This document shows, one piece after another, positions 1-7,640 of a stretch of DNA of 64,000 nt. The stretch covers positions 1,525,001 through 1,589,000 of the forward strand of contig NZ_AP025667.1 of the NCBI RefSeq assembly GCF_022846655.1, read 5' to 3'. Under the pieces are notes generated by a model. That model was not told the DNA's origin and searched no databases. It saw only the letters and a program-made list of their open reading frames with translations. Numbering within the stretch: position 1 is the stretch's first letter; the number at the start of each line of letters is the position of its first letter. The translations under genes were made by a program, and so were the position numbers. The stretch comes from Streptomyces seoulensis. GTDB taxonomy: Bacteria; Actinomycetota; Actinomycetes; Streptomycetales; Streptomycetaceae.

Positions 1-42
1 GAGATCTACGGGCCGATGAGCCTGAACGCCCAGGAGCAGTAG
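1..42 (+). CDS. C-terminal end of an unidentified protein
   Basis: The first 42 bases read in one frame as 13 residues (EIYGPMSLNAQEQ) ending in TAG. The gene begins outside the window, so its product cannot be named. A short G+C hairpin follows directly, which fits the end of a transcription unit convergent with the protease gene on the other strand. The frame is inferred from the stop position and the following hairpin only. Confidence 0.45.
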   Translation, partial: EIYGPMSLNAQEQ

Positions 43-49
43 CGCCGAA

Positions 50-70
50 GGCCCCGCGGGGGCGGGGTTC
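50..70. terminator. Short G+C hairpin between convergent genes
   Basis: CCCCGC at 52-57 pairs with GCGGGG at 62-67 around a four-base loop, and two further G-T pairs can extend it. It lies between a gene ending at 42 and one ending at 95 on the opposite strand. There is no long T run, as is usual in Streptomyces. Confidence 0.45.
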
Positions 71-94
71 TCCCGCTCCCGTCGGCAGGCCCCG

Positions 95-1165
95 TCACTG
101 CTCCCCGAGCGTCACCTGTGCGGTGTGCGCGGTGCCCGAGCGCTGGTAGGTGACCGCAGTCCGCGCGCCCGGCTCCTCCTCCGCCAGCGCCTCGGCGAGT
201 TCCGTGCCGGAGCCGGTCGGGGTGTCACCCAGCCGGGTGATCACATCGCCCGCCCGGAGCCCCGCCTTCGCCGCCGGACCACCCGCCTGCACCGTGACCA
301 CCGCCGCCCCGGCGGGCCGGTAGCCGTCGTCCACGACCGTACGGACCGTCACGCCCAGCGCGGCCCGGCCCGAGTCGGTGACCTTGCCGCTGCTGATGAT
401 CTGCCCGGCGACCGTGCGCACCGTCGACGCGGGGATGGCGAAGCCGATGCCGGGCGCCGCCCCGCCCTCCATGCCTGGGTCGGACGCGCCCAGCGTCGGG
501 ATGCCGATCACCCGGCCGTCGAGGTTCACCAGCGCGCCCCCGCTGTTGCCCGGATTGATCGCGGCCGAGGTCTGCACCATGTTGGTGAGCGTGGCGCCCG
601 TACCGTCGCTGTCCCCGGGCTCGCTGACGGTCCGTCCGGTGGCCGAGACGATGCCCTGGGTCACGCTGGACGAGAGGCCGAGCGGTGAGCCCATGGCCAG
701 CACGATCTGGCCGACCTCCACCTCGTCGGAGCCCCCGAACACCGCCGGGCGCAGCCCCGCCGGTACCCGGTCCAGCTTGATCACCGCGAGGTCCTGCTCG
801 GGGTAGGAGTAGACGAGGCTCGCCGACAGCGGTTCCTCGCTGCTGGCCGTGGTCACCTTGAAGGTCTTCTCCGTGCCGACCACGTGCGCGTTGGTGACGA
901 TGTGGCCCCTGTCGTCGTACACCACGCCGGAGCCCAGGGCCTGTCCCGCCTGGAGCTGCACGACCGAGGGCAGCACGTCCTTGATGACCATCTGGTACCG
1001 GTCCTGGAGGTCGTCCGCCACCATCGGCAGCGCCGCCTGCGCGGTCGGACCGCCCTTGCGGGCCGGTGACACCGGGTTCGAGCAGCCGGCGAGGAGGACG
1101 GCGGCGCACAGCGGCACGGCGACCGCGGCACTCCGGAGCCCGGCCCGGATACGGGAAGCGTCCAT
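95..1165 (-). CDS. HtrA/DegP-like trypsin-type serine protease with PDZ domain, lipoprotein
   Basis: A 356-residue extracytoplasmic protease. The N terminus has a hydrophobic segment ending in the lipobox LLAGC (Cys28), so the protein should be a lipid-anchored enzyme on the outer membrane face. The chymotrypsin-fold domain carries the triad His94 (TNAHVV), Asp125 (QDLAVI) and Ser208 (GNSGG). A PDZ domain occupies roughly residues 265-350. The ATG at 1165 is chosen because GGGGAG lies eight bases upstream and the lipoprotein signal starts there; the longer frame has no such start. HtrA proteins degrade or refold damaged envelope proteins. Its position beside PspA genes supports an envelope-stress role by inference. 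Confidence 0.9.
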   Translation of the reverse strand: MDASRIRAGLRSAAVAVPLCAAVLLAGCSNPVSPARKGGPTAQAALPMVADDLQDRYQMVIKDVLPSVVQLQAGQALGSGVVYDDRGHIVTNAHVVGTEKTFKVTTASSEEPLSASLVYSYPEQDLAVIKLDRVPAGLRPAVFGGSDEVEVGQIVLAMGSPLGLSSSVTQGIVSATGRTVSEPGDSDGTGATLTNMVQTSAAINPGNSGGALVNLDGRVIGIPTLGASDPGMEGGAAPGIGFAIPASTVRTVAGQIISSGKVTDSGRAALGVTVRTVVDDGYRPAGAAVVTVQAGGPAAKAGLRAGDVITRLGDTPTGSGTELAEALAEEEPGARTAVTYQRSGTAHTAQVTLGEQ

Positions 1166-1223
1166 GCCCGAGTCTCCCCACGGGCCGAGGACCCCGGCCC
1201 GCCGGATACGCCCGAACGAGGCC

Positions 1224-1961
1224 TCAGCCCCGCACACCGCACAGGTGCAGCAGCTCCGCGACCCCCCGGTACGGGTCCGTGCGGCCCGCACGCTCCTCGA
1301 CCGCGAGCAGGGTCTCCAGGTCGGCCTCACAGGCGGGGGCAGCCGGGGTGCGCCCGGCGAAGACGCGTACGCCGTACCAGGCGTGCAGCGGGGCGGCGAT
1401 GCCGTGCAGGGTGGCGGTCAGGGCGGCCAGCCGGTCGGCGCGGCCCTCCGGGCCGGGAGGCACCGGGGCGTCGCCGTCCGCCTCGGTGCGGGAGCGGGGG
1501 AGCAGGGCGGCGCTGTCCAGCGCGGCCAGCGCACCGGCCCAGTCGCCGGTGAGGCCCGGCCCCATGGCGAGGGCGTCGCCGTTGCGCACCAGCAGGGACA
1601 GCAGGCCCCCGGGCGCGAGCATCCGGGCCAGCCCGGCCACCAGCGGGTCGGGCTCCTCGACGTACATCAGCACGCCGTGGCACAGCACCACGTCGAAGCT
1701 GCCCGGCAGGAAGTGCACACCGGTGTCCCGCCCGTCGCCCTGCACCAGCCGGACGCGCTCGCGGATGCCCTCCGGCTCCTCGGCCAGCGTCCCGCGGGCG
1801 GCGGCGACCAGCTCGGGGTCGCGTTCGACCCCGGTCACCTGGTGGCCCAGCCGGGCGAGCCGCAGCGCCTGCGCGCCCCGGCCCATCCCGACGTCCAGCA
1901 CGCGCAGCCGACGCCCGACGGGGAAGACGCGGGCGAGCTGCTCGTCCAGTTGCCAGGTCAC
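1224..1961 (-). CDS. Class I SAM-dependent methyltransferase
   Basis: A Rossmann-fold methyltransferase: motif I is VLDVGMGRGAQAL, an acidic residue ends the second strand (VTGVERDPE), and a DVVLCHGVLMYVEEPD segment follows, as in the Methyltransf_11/25 group. The substrate is unknown. The coordinates use the GTG at 1961 (245 residues). The frame stays open upstream with plausible family-like sequence (GELIRQRLV), and a CTG at 2039 overlaps the TGA of the preceding DUF3043 gene with GGAGAG five bases before it. The true protein may therefore be 271 residues with a rare CTG start. It is translationally coupled to, and likely co-transcribed with, the upstream membrane-protein gene. Confidence 0.8.
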   Translation of the reverse strand: MTWQLDEQLARVFPVGRRLRVLDVGMGRGAQALRLARLGHQVTGVERDPELVAAARGTLAEEPEGIRERVRLVQGDGRDTGVHFLPGSFDVVLCHGVLMYVEEPDPLVAGLARMLAPGGLLSLLVRNGDALAMGPGLTGDWAGALAALDSAALLPRSRTEADGDAPVPPGPEGRADRLAALTATLHGIAAPLHAWYGVRVFAGRTPAAPACEADLETLLAVEERAGRTDPYRGVAELLHLCGVRG

Positions 1962-2035
1962 CAGCCGCTGCCGGATCAGCTCGCCCGGCGCATCCGGCCG
2001 GTCCAGGGCCGCCGTGCCGGGCGCAGCGTCTGCGC

Positions 2036-2632
2036 TCAGGGTCGCTCTCCGCGCTTGACCTGCGGCTTAGGCAGCCGCAGCCGGCGCATCTGGAGGGAGC
2101 GCATCAGGCCGTAGGCGACGGCGCCCCGGCGGTTCACGTCCGGGAACTTCTCGGCGAGCCGCTTGCGCAGCCGGTAGCCGCTGAAGGCGGAGTCGATGAC
2201 GATCAGCACGATCACGATCAGCCACAGCAGCAGCGCGATGTTCTGGATCGAGGGGACCCGCACCACGCTGAGGATCAGGATCACGATGGCCAGCGGGAGG
2301 AAGAACTCCGCCACGTTGATCCGCGAGTCCACCCAGTCACGGGCGAACTTGCGCACCGGACCCTTGTCCCTGGCGGGCAGATACCTCTCGTCACCCCCTG
2401 CCAGCGCGCGGCGCTGCCGCTCCAGGGCCTGGCGGCGGTCCTCACGCTGCCGCTTGGCGGTGTCCTTGCGGGACACGGGCGTACTGGCGACACCGCGGCG
2501 CTGGGACTGGGCCTCACTGCGCTTGGGCGTGGGCCTGCCCTTGCGGGCCTGCGGGTCGCGGGGCTGACTGGATCCGGTCACCTGCGCCTTGTCGGCGGGT
2601 GCCTTCTCTTCCTTCGCACGGCTACGGAACAC
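2036..2632 (-). CDS. DUF3043 membrane protein
   Basis: About 198 residues: a charged, Lys/Arg/Gln-rich cytoplasmic N half, then two adjacent hydrophobic segments (FFLPLAIVILILSVV and IALLLWLIVIVLIVI), then a basic tail (RRLRLPKPQVKRGERP). This is the actinobacterial DUF3043 pattern; its function is unknown. The GTG at 2632 (FRSRAKEEKAP) is preferred because, as I recall, homologues start there; ATG codons at 2653 and 2662 would add 7-10 residues. The stop overlaps the probable start of the methyltransferase gene. It diverges from pspA and may share its promoter region. Confidence 0.8.
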   Translation of the reverse strand: MFRSRAKEEKAPADKAQVTGSSQPRDPQARKGRPTPKRSEAQSQRRGVASTPVSRKDTAKRQREDRRQALERQRRALAGGDERYLPARDKGPVRKFARDWVDSRINVAEFFLPLAIVILILSVVRVPSIQNIALLLWLIVIVLIVIDSAFSGYRLRKRLAEKFPDVNRRGAVAYGLMRSLQMRRLRLPKPQVKRGERP

Positions 2633-2940
2633 AAAACCCAAGGGTACGGGCATCACCGGCATGGACCCCAGTGTCCCGGGGAACGATCCGGCAACACCGG
2701 ACGTCTACAGGGGTACAGAGGGGACGTCGCGGACTCTTCCTGGGCGAGTCGTACACCCGTCGAGGGGCCACCCCCGGGGATCACCTACTCCTCACGCCGG
2801 AGTGGCCGGGCCGACGCTCGTCCTTGGGGAGGAGCGCATCGCTCCCCGAACGGTGCGGTAATGGAGGCAGGGCCCGTACTGTGGGTTCTGTCGCAGGATC
2901 GGTGAGCCGGAGTTCCGTCAGAAGGGGGCGCGCGAAGCCC
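2633..2940. other. Intergenic region between DUF3043 gene and pspA
   Basis: About 308 bases without a gene. A TACTGT hexamer at 2877-2882 is a candidate -10 box for pspA. A hairpin (GGAGCG/CGCTCC with loop CAT) lies near 2830-2847. No recognisable operator was seen. Confidence 0.4.
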
Positions 2941-3738
2941 ATGAGCGGTGTCATGAAGCGTATGGGGATGATCTTCCGCGCGAAGGCGAACAAGGCCCTT
3001 GACCGGGCCGAGGACCCGCGCGAGACCCTCGACTACTCGTACCAGAAGCAGCTCGAGCTGCTCCAGAAGGTGCGGCGCGGCGTCGCCGACGTGGCGACCT
3101 CCCGCAAGCGTCTGGAGCTCCAGCTCAACCAGTTGCAGCAGCAGTCCGGGAAGCTGGAGGACCAGGGCCGCAAGGCGCTCGCGCTGGGCCGTGAGGATCT
3201 GGCCCGCGAGGCGCTGTCCCGCCGCGCCGCCCTCCAGCAGCAGGTCACCGATCTGGAGACCCAGCACGCCACCCTCCAGGGCGAGGAGGAGAAGCTCACC
3301 CTCGCGGCCCAGCGCCTCCAGGCCAAGGTGGACGCCTTCCGTACGAAGAAGGAGACCATCAAGGCCACCTACACGGCCGCCCAGGCGCAGACCCGGATCG
3401 GTGAGGCGTTCTCCGGCATCTCCGAGGAGATGGGCGACGTGGGCCTCGCGATCCAGCGGGCCGAGGACAAGACGGCCCAGCTCCAGGCGCGGGCCGGCGC
3501 GATCGACGAACTGCTCGCCTCCGGCGCGCTGGACGACCAGTCCGGCATGGCCAAGGACGACATCCAGGCCGAGCTGGACCGGCTCTCCGGCGGCTCCGAC
3601 GTCGAGCTGGAGCTCCAGCGGATGAAGGCCGAGCTGGCCGGGGGTCCCTCGGCTCAGCAGCAGGCCATCGAGGGCGGTGCGGGCGGGCAGCAGGCCCAGC
3701 AGCAGCCGCAGGACACCCCCCGCTTCGACAAGCAGTAG
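2941..3738 (+). CDS. pspA: PspA/IM30 family membrane-stress protein
   Basis: A 265-residue, almost wholly alpha-helical protein of PspA/IM30 type. It begins with a short amphipathic helix (MKRMGMIFRAKANKAL), followed by long coiled-coil stretches rich in Gln, Glu, Arg and Leu, and ends in a Gln-rich tail. Members coat damaged inner membrane as oligomers. The ATG at 2941 is chosen over the longer frame because it starts the conserved helix and has AGAAGGGGG upstream. The next gene, PspAA, follows 33 bases later, as is usual for actinobacterial psp loci. No dedicated regulator gene is adjacent. Confidence 0.92.
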   Translation: MSGVMKRMGMIFRAKANKALDRAEDPRETLDYSYQKQLELLQKVRRGVADVATSRKRLELQLNQLQQQSGKLEDQGRKALALGREDLAREALSRRAALQQQVTDLETQHATLQGEEEKLTLAAQRLQAKVDAFRTKKETIKATYTAAQAQTRIGEAFSGISEEMGDVGLAIQRAEDKTAQLQARAGAIDELLASGALDDQSGMAKDDIQAELDRLSGGSDVELELQRMKAELAGGPSAQQQAIEGGAGGQQAQQQPQDTPRFDKQ

Positions 3739-3771
3739 TCCGCCGCCGGGACCGGAGCCGAGGAGGCCGAC

Positions 3772-4050
3772 GTGATCGTACGGATCATGGGTGAGGGCCA
3801 GGTGAGCGTGGACGACTCCCACTTCACCCGGCTCAACGAACTGGACGACGAACTGCTGGCCGAGATGGAGAGCGGCGACGAGGCGGGCTTCCGCCGCACC
3901 CTCACCGCCCTCCTCGACGCCGTCCGGGGCCTCGGCACCCCGCTCCCGGACGACGCCCTGGAGCCCTCCGAGCTGATCCTGCCCGCCCCGGACGCCACCC
4001 TGGACGAGGTCCGCAAGATGCTCAGCGACGACGGACTGATCCCCGGCTGA
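3772..4050 (+). CDS. pspAA: PspA-associated protein PspAA
   Basis: A 92-residue acidic protein with a GTG start. It opens with a beta-strand-like segment (MIVRIMGEGQV) and continues with an LDDELLAEMESGD helix, matching the small PspAA proteins that accompany PspA in actinobacteria. It lies 33 bases downstream of pspA on the same strand, so a shared transcript is likely. The biochemical role is not established; association with PspA is inferred from gene context. Confidence 0.8.
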   Translation: MIVRIMGEGQVSVDDSHFTRLNELDDELLAEMESGDEAGFRRTLTALLDAVRGLGTPLPDDALEPSELILPAPDATLDEVRKMLSDDGLIPG

Positions 4051-5433
4051 TCAGCCCAGCGTGAAGAAGGTGGCGCGGGACTTCTGCCACTCCGGGTGGG
4101 AGAGGTCCTTGGCCTCGGTGCCGTCGCCGTAGAGGTCGGCGCTGCCGTCGTCGGTGACGAGCTGGACCCGGCCGCCGGACACGTCCAGGTCGGGCACCGA
4201 CACCACGGACTCCCAGCCGCCCGCGTCCGCCGTGGGCAGGTCCAGCACCTTCACCGGCTGGTGCCCGGCCACCCCGTCCCAGCGGTACAGGGCGTAGGGC
4301 GCGCTGTTGTCCTCGGCCGCCCAGGACCCGGCGAGGATCAGGTACTGCCCCTTGTCGTTGCGGCGCAGATCCCGCACCGACAGCCCGCCGAGGTCCAGCT
4401 CGACCGGGGTGCCGAACGCCGCCTTCGTGCCGCGCGCCACCTGGTCCATGTTGGTCACCGGCACGATCAGCGCCTTCCCGCCCTCGCGCGGCGGCACCAG
4501 CGGGGCGCGGAAGCCGACGTAGGCGGTGGTGGTGGAGCCGGGCGCGAACTCCAGGCCCTCCACGTTGAAGCCGTCCACCTGCTTGGGGGCCTGGCCGTCG
4601 GCGGTGGCGGCCGCGAAGCCGTACCGGTCGCCGTTCGCGTGGTCCCAGGCCACCAGGTCGTCCCGCAGCCTGTGCCCGGCGCCGCCGAAGGCCACCGAGG
4701 TGCCGGCGCCGGAGCCGGAGAGGGTGGTGGTGAAGACCGTGTTCCGGTCCGCCTTGTACTCGCCGTCCTTGTTGTTGCCGAGCGAGCCGGTCCAGTAGAC
4801 GGTGTTCCCGACGCGGGCCGCGCCCTCGATGTCCACCTCCTTGTCCGCGCCCAGCGCGGAACCCAGGTCCCAGCTCCGCACCGGCGCGCCCGAGGCCGTG
4901 CCGTCGTACAGGCGCAGGGTGTTGTCCTCGTCGTTGGCCACCAGGACGTAGCCGCCCCCGGCGTCCACGGCGGCGGAGGCGTCCGCGGCGCCGGTGAGGT
5001 AGCGGGCGTCGGCCGCGTGCTGGACGGCGGGGGAGGCCGCGTAGTGCAGGGTCGTCGTGGCCGACTTCCCGTCGGCGCCGGTCACCTTCAGGGTGAGGTC
5101 GGCGTAGCCCTGGGCGCGGGCGGTCACCGCGACCGTACGGCTGGCCCCGCTGCCCGTGACCCGGACGTCCCCGGTGCCCGCCACCGTGCTCCGGGTGCTC
5201 TTGGACGCCGTCACCGTCAGCCCCGAGGCGTCCGCGCCGCTCTGCGCGACGGTCACGGTGACCACCGGGTCGCCGCTCGCGCCGACCGCGCCGGACAGGT
5301 ACGCGGCCGACAGCTTGATCGTCGGGGTTCCGGTGGACGCCGCGTGCACCGTGGCCACCGGGCCGAGCACCGCCAGCAGGGCGACGGCGGTTGCGGGAGG
5401 GAGCAGACGCGAGGGGAGGGGGCGCACGGTCAC
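4051..5433 (-). CDS. Secreted DUF3616 protein (beta-propeller-like)
   Basis: About 460 residues with a GTG start at 5433 (VTVRPLPSRLL) preceded by GAAAGG. A Sec signal peptide ends near VATVHAA. The first ~120 mature residues resemble an Ig-like repeat domain. After this come strand-rich repeats with DKEVDIEGAARVGNTVYWTGSLGNN and FNVEGLEFAP, which match the DUF3616 pattern (IEGL motifs, GFRAPL). No catalytic residues are recognisable. It converges with pspAA, the stop codons being directly adjacent. The function is unknown. Confidence 0.75.
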   Translation of the reverse strand: MTVRPLPSRLLPPATAVALLAVLGPVATVHAASTGTPTIKLSAAYLSGAVGASGDPVVTVTVAQSGADASGLTVTASKSTRSTVAGTGDVRVTGSGASRTVAVTARAQGYADLTLKVTGADGKSATTTLHYAASPAVQHAADARYLTGAADASAAVDAGGGYVLVANDEDNTLRLYDGTASGAPVRSWDLGSALGADKEVDIEGAARVGNTVYWTGSLGNNKDGEYKADRNTVFTTTLSGSGAGTSVAFGGAGHRLRDDLVAWDHANGDRYGFAAATADGQAPKQVDGFNVEGLEFAPGSTTTAYVGFRAPLVPPREGGKALIVPVTNMDQVARGTKAAFGTPVELDLGGLSVRDLRRNDKGQYLILAGSWAAEDNSAPYALYRWDGVAGHQPVKVLDLPTADAGGWESVVSVPDLDVSGGRVQLVTDDGSADLYGDGTEAKDLSHPEWQKSRATFFTLG

Positions 5434-5588
5434 TGCCTTTCGACGACGGGACACATCCGGCGAGCAGAAGGCTCGGCCCGCCCGGCCAACGGCGGGCGTC
5501 CACCACGGGTATCCCCGGCGAACACCGCCCGACACCTGGCGTCCCACCGCGCACCCGCACGTTCCCGGCGCCCCGTACTGTTCACCGG

Positions 5589-6809
5589 GTGAGCACTCTG
5601 CGACGCGCCCGGTACCAGTTCAAGGCGCACCCCCTCACACTCGACGCGGTCGTCGCGGCGGCCGTGCTGCTGTGCATGATCAGCAGTTCCTTCGCGGCAC
5701 CGGACGGCGACCACGGAGTGGCCTGGGGTGCACGCGGCCCGGCCCCGCTGAGCCTGCTGCTGATGGTCCTGGCCGCCGCCGCGCTCGTCCTGCGCCGCCG
5801 CTCCGCCCTGGCCGTGCTGGCGTCGACCGGGACGCTCGCGCTGGTCGAGTGCGTCACCGGCGACCCACGCGCGCCCGTGGCGATGACCACCGTCATCGCC
5901 CTGTACACCGTCGCCTCCACCACCGACCGCGCCACCACCTGGCGGGTCGGCCTGCTCACCATGACCGTGCTGACGGCCGCGGCGATGCTCGCCGGACCGC
6001 TGCCCTGGTACGCGCAGGAGAACATCGCCCTCGTCGCCTGGACCGGCATCGGGGCCACCGCGGGCGACGCCGTCCGCAGCCACCGCGCCTTCGTGCAGGC
6101 CATCCGGGAGCGCGCCGAACGCGCCGAGCGCACCCGCGAGGAGGAGGCCCGGCGCAGGGTCGCCGAGGAGCGGCTGCGCATCGCCCGCGAGCTGCACGAC
6201 GTGGTCGCCCACCACATCGCCCTGGTCAACGTGCAGGCCGGCGTCGTCGCCCATGTGATGGACCGGCGCCCCGACCAGGCCAAGGAAGCCCTCGCCCACG
6301 TCCGCGAGGCCAGCCGCTCCGCACTGGAGGATCTGCGCGCCACCGTCGGACTGCTCCGCCAGTCCGACGACCCGGCCGCCCCCACCGAACCCGCCTCCGG
6401 CCTCGGCCGCCTCGACGAACTCGCCGGGACCTTCCGCAACGCGGGGCTCCCCGTCCAGGTCGCCCGCGCCGACCAGGACACCGAACTCCCGGCCGCCGTC
6501 GACCTGGCCGCCTACCGGATCGTGCAGGAAGCCCTCACCAACGCCCAGAAGCACGCCGGAGCGGGCGCCAAGGCCGAGGTCAGCGTCGTACGGGTCGGCC
6601 CGAACATCGAGGTCAGCGTGCTGGACGACGGCGCGGGCGCCACCGGGGCGCCCACCACGGGCGGCGGGCACGGGCTGCTCGGCATGCGCGAGCGGGTCAC
6701 CGCGCTCGGCGGCACCCTCACCACCGGCCCCCGCTACGGCGGCGGCTTCCGCGTCCATGCCATCCTGCCCGTCCAGACCCGCCCCGGAGCCGAGAGGAAG
6801 CCCGCATGA
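5589..6809 (+). CDS. Two-component sensor histidine kinase (NarL-type partner)
   Basis: A 406-residue membrane sensor. Four or more hydrophobic segments occupy the first ~160 residues with little extracellular sequence. A HisKA_3 dimerisation domain follows with the phosphoacceptor His203 in ARELHDVVAHH, then an HATPase_c domain (EALTNAQKHAG N box, DDGAG and GHGLLGMRERV G boxes). The GTG at 5589 sits seven bases after a TACTGT -10 box (5576-5581), suggesting a leaderless transcript. The stop overlaps the regulator start (ATGA). The neighbouring exporter is the likely target, by inference. Confidence 0.9.
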   Translation: MSTLRRARYQFKAHPLTLDAVVAAAVLLCMISSSFAAPDGDHGVAWGARGPAPLSLLLMVLAAAALVLRRRSALAVLASTGTLALVECVTGDPRAPVAMTTVIALYTVASTTDRATTWRVGLLTMTVLTAAAMLAGPLPWYAQENIALVAWTGIGATAGDAVRSHRAFVQAIRERAERAERTREEEARRRVAEERLRIARELHDVVAHHIALVNVQAGVVAHVMDRRPDQAKEALAHVREASRSALEDLRATVGLLRQSDDPAAPTEPASGLGRLDELAGTFRNAGLPVQVARADQDTELPAAVDLAAYRIVQEALTNAQKHAGAGAKAEVSVVRVGPNIEVSVLDDGAGATGAPTTGGGHGLLGMRERVTALGGTLTTGPRYGGGFRVHAILPVQTRPGAERKPA

Positions 6810-7483
6810 CGATCCGCGTCCTGCTCGCCGACGACCAGGCGCTGCTGCGCAGCGCGTTCCGGGTGCTGGTCGACTCCGAACCCGGCATGAGCGTGGTGGG
6901 GGAGGCGTCCGACGGCGCCGAGGCGGTCCGGCTGGCCAAGGAGTGCGGCGCCGACGTCGTCCTCATGGACATCCGGATGCCCGGCACCGACGGGCTGGCC
7001 GCCACCCGCATGATCGGCGCCGACCCGGAGCTGGCACACGTCCGGGTGGTCATCCTGACCACGTTCGAGGTCGACGACTACGTGGTCAGGGCGCTGCGCG
7101 CGGGCGCCTCCGGGTTCCTCGGCAAGGGCAGCGAGCCCGACGAGCTGCTGACCGCCATCCGGCTGGCCGCGAGCGGAGAGGCGCTGCTGTCCCCGGCCGC
7201 CACCAAGGGCCTGATCGGCCGCTTCCTCGCCCAGTCCGACGCCCCCGTCCCCGACCCGGCCCGCCTCGCCCGGCTCGACGCCCTCACCGGACGCGAGCGC
7301 GAGGTGCTGGTCCTGGTGGCCGGCGGCCACTCCAACGACGAGATCGCCGAGCGGCTGGAGGTCAGCCCGCTGACGGTGAAGACGCACGTCAACCGGGCCA
7401 TGGCCAAGCTGGGCGCCCGCGACCGGGCCCAGCTCGTCGTCATCGCCTACGAGTCCGGGCTGGTCCGCCCGAGGTCGGACTGA
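6806..7483 (+). CDS. NarL/LuxR-family response regulator
   Basis: A 225-residue regulator. The receiver domain has an acidic pair (LADDQ), phosphoacceptor Asp55 (VLMDIRMPG), and the switch Thr and Lys (ILTTF, FLGKGSEPDE). A LuxR-type helix-turn-helix begins near residue 150 (LTGREREVLVLVAGGHSNDEIAERL). It overlaps the kinase gene by four bases (ATGA), so the two are co-translated. The exporter gene starts 157 bases downstream on the same strand. Confidence 0.92.
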   Translation: MTIRVLLADDQALLRSAFRVLVDSEPGMSVVGEASDGAEAVRLAKECGADVVLMDIRMPGTDGLAATRMIGADPELAHVRVVILTTFEVDDYVVRALRAGASGFLGKGSEPDELLTAIRLAASGEALLSPAATKGLIGRFLAQSDAPVPDPARLARLDALTGREREVLVLVAGGHSNDEIAERLEVSPLTVKTHVNRAMAKLGARDRAQLVVIAYESGLVRPRSD

Positions 7484-7640
7484 CCTCCACCCGCTCTACT
7501 GCGCGAGGAGTACCGGCCCGCGCCGGAAATGGACCTGGGGGCTACGGGTCGGGCCCCGACGATGGACCAGGGTGTGAGGTGGGCGCGCACGTGCGTCCCG
7601 CCGCAGCTTCTGCCGCTCACAGAAGAGAGACCACCTTCCC

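Noticed and set aside
4096..5592. A 498-codon plus-strand frame opposite the DUF3616 gene
   Set aside because: Translation is Gly/Arg/Val/His-rich with no motif; the minus frame has a signal peptide, DUF3616 motifs and a start site.
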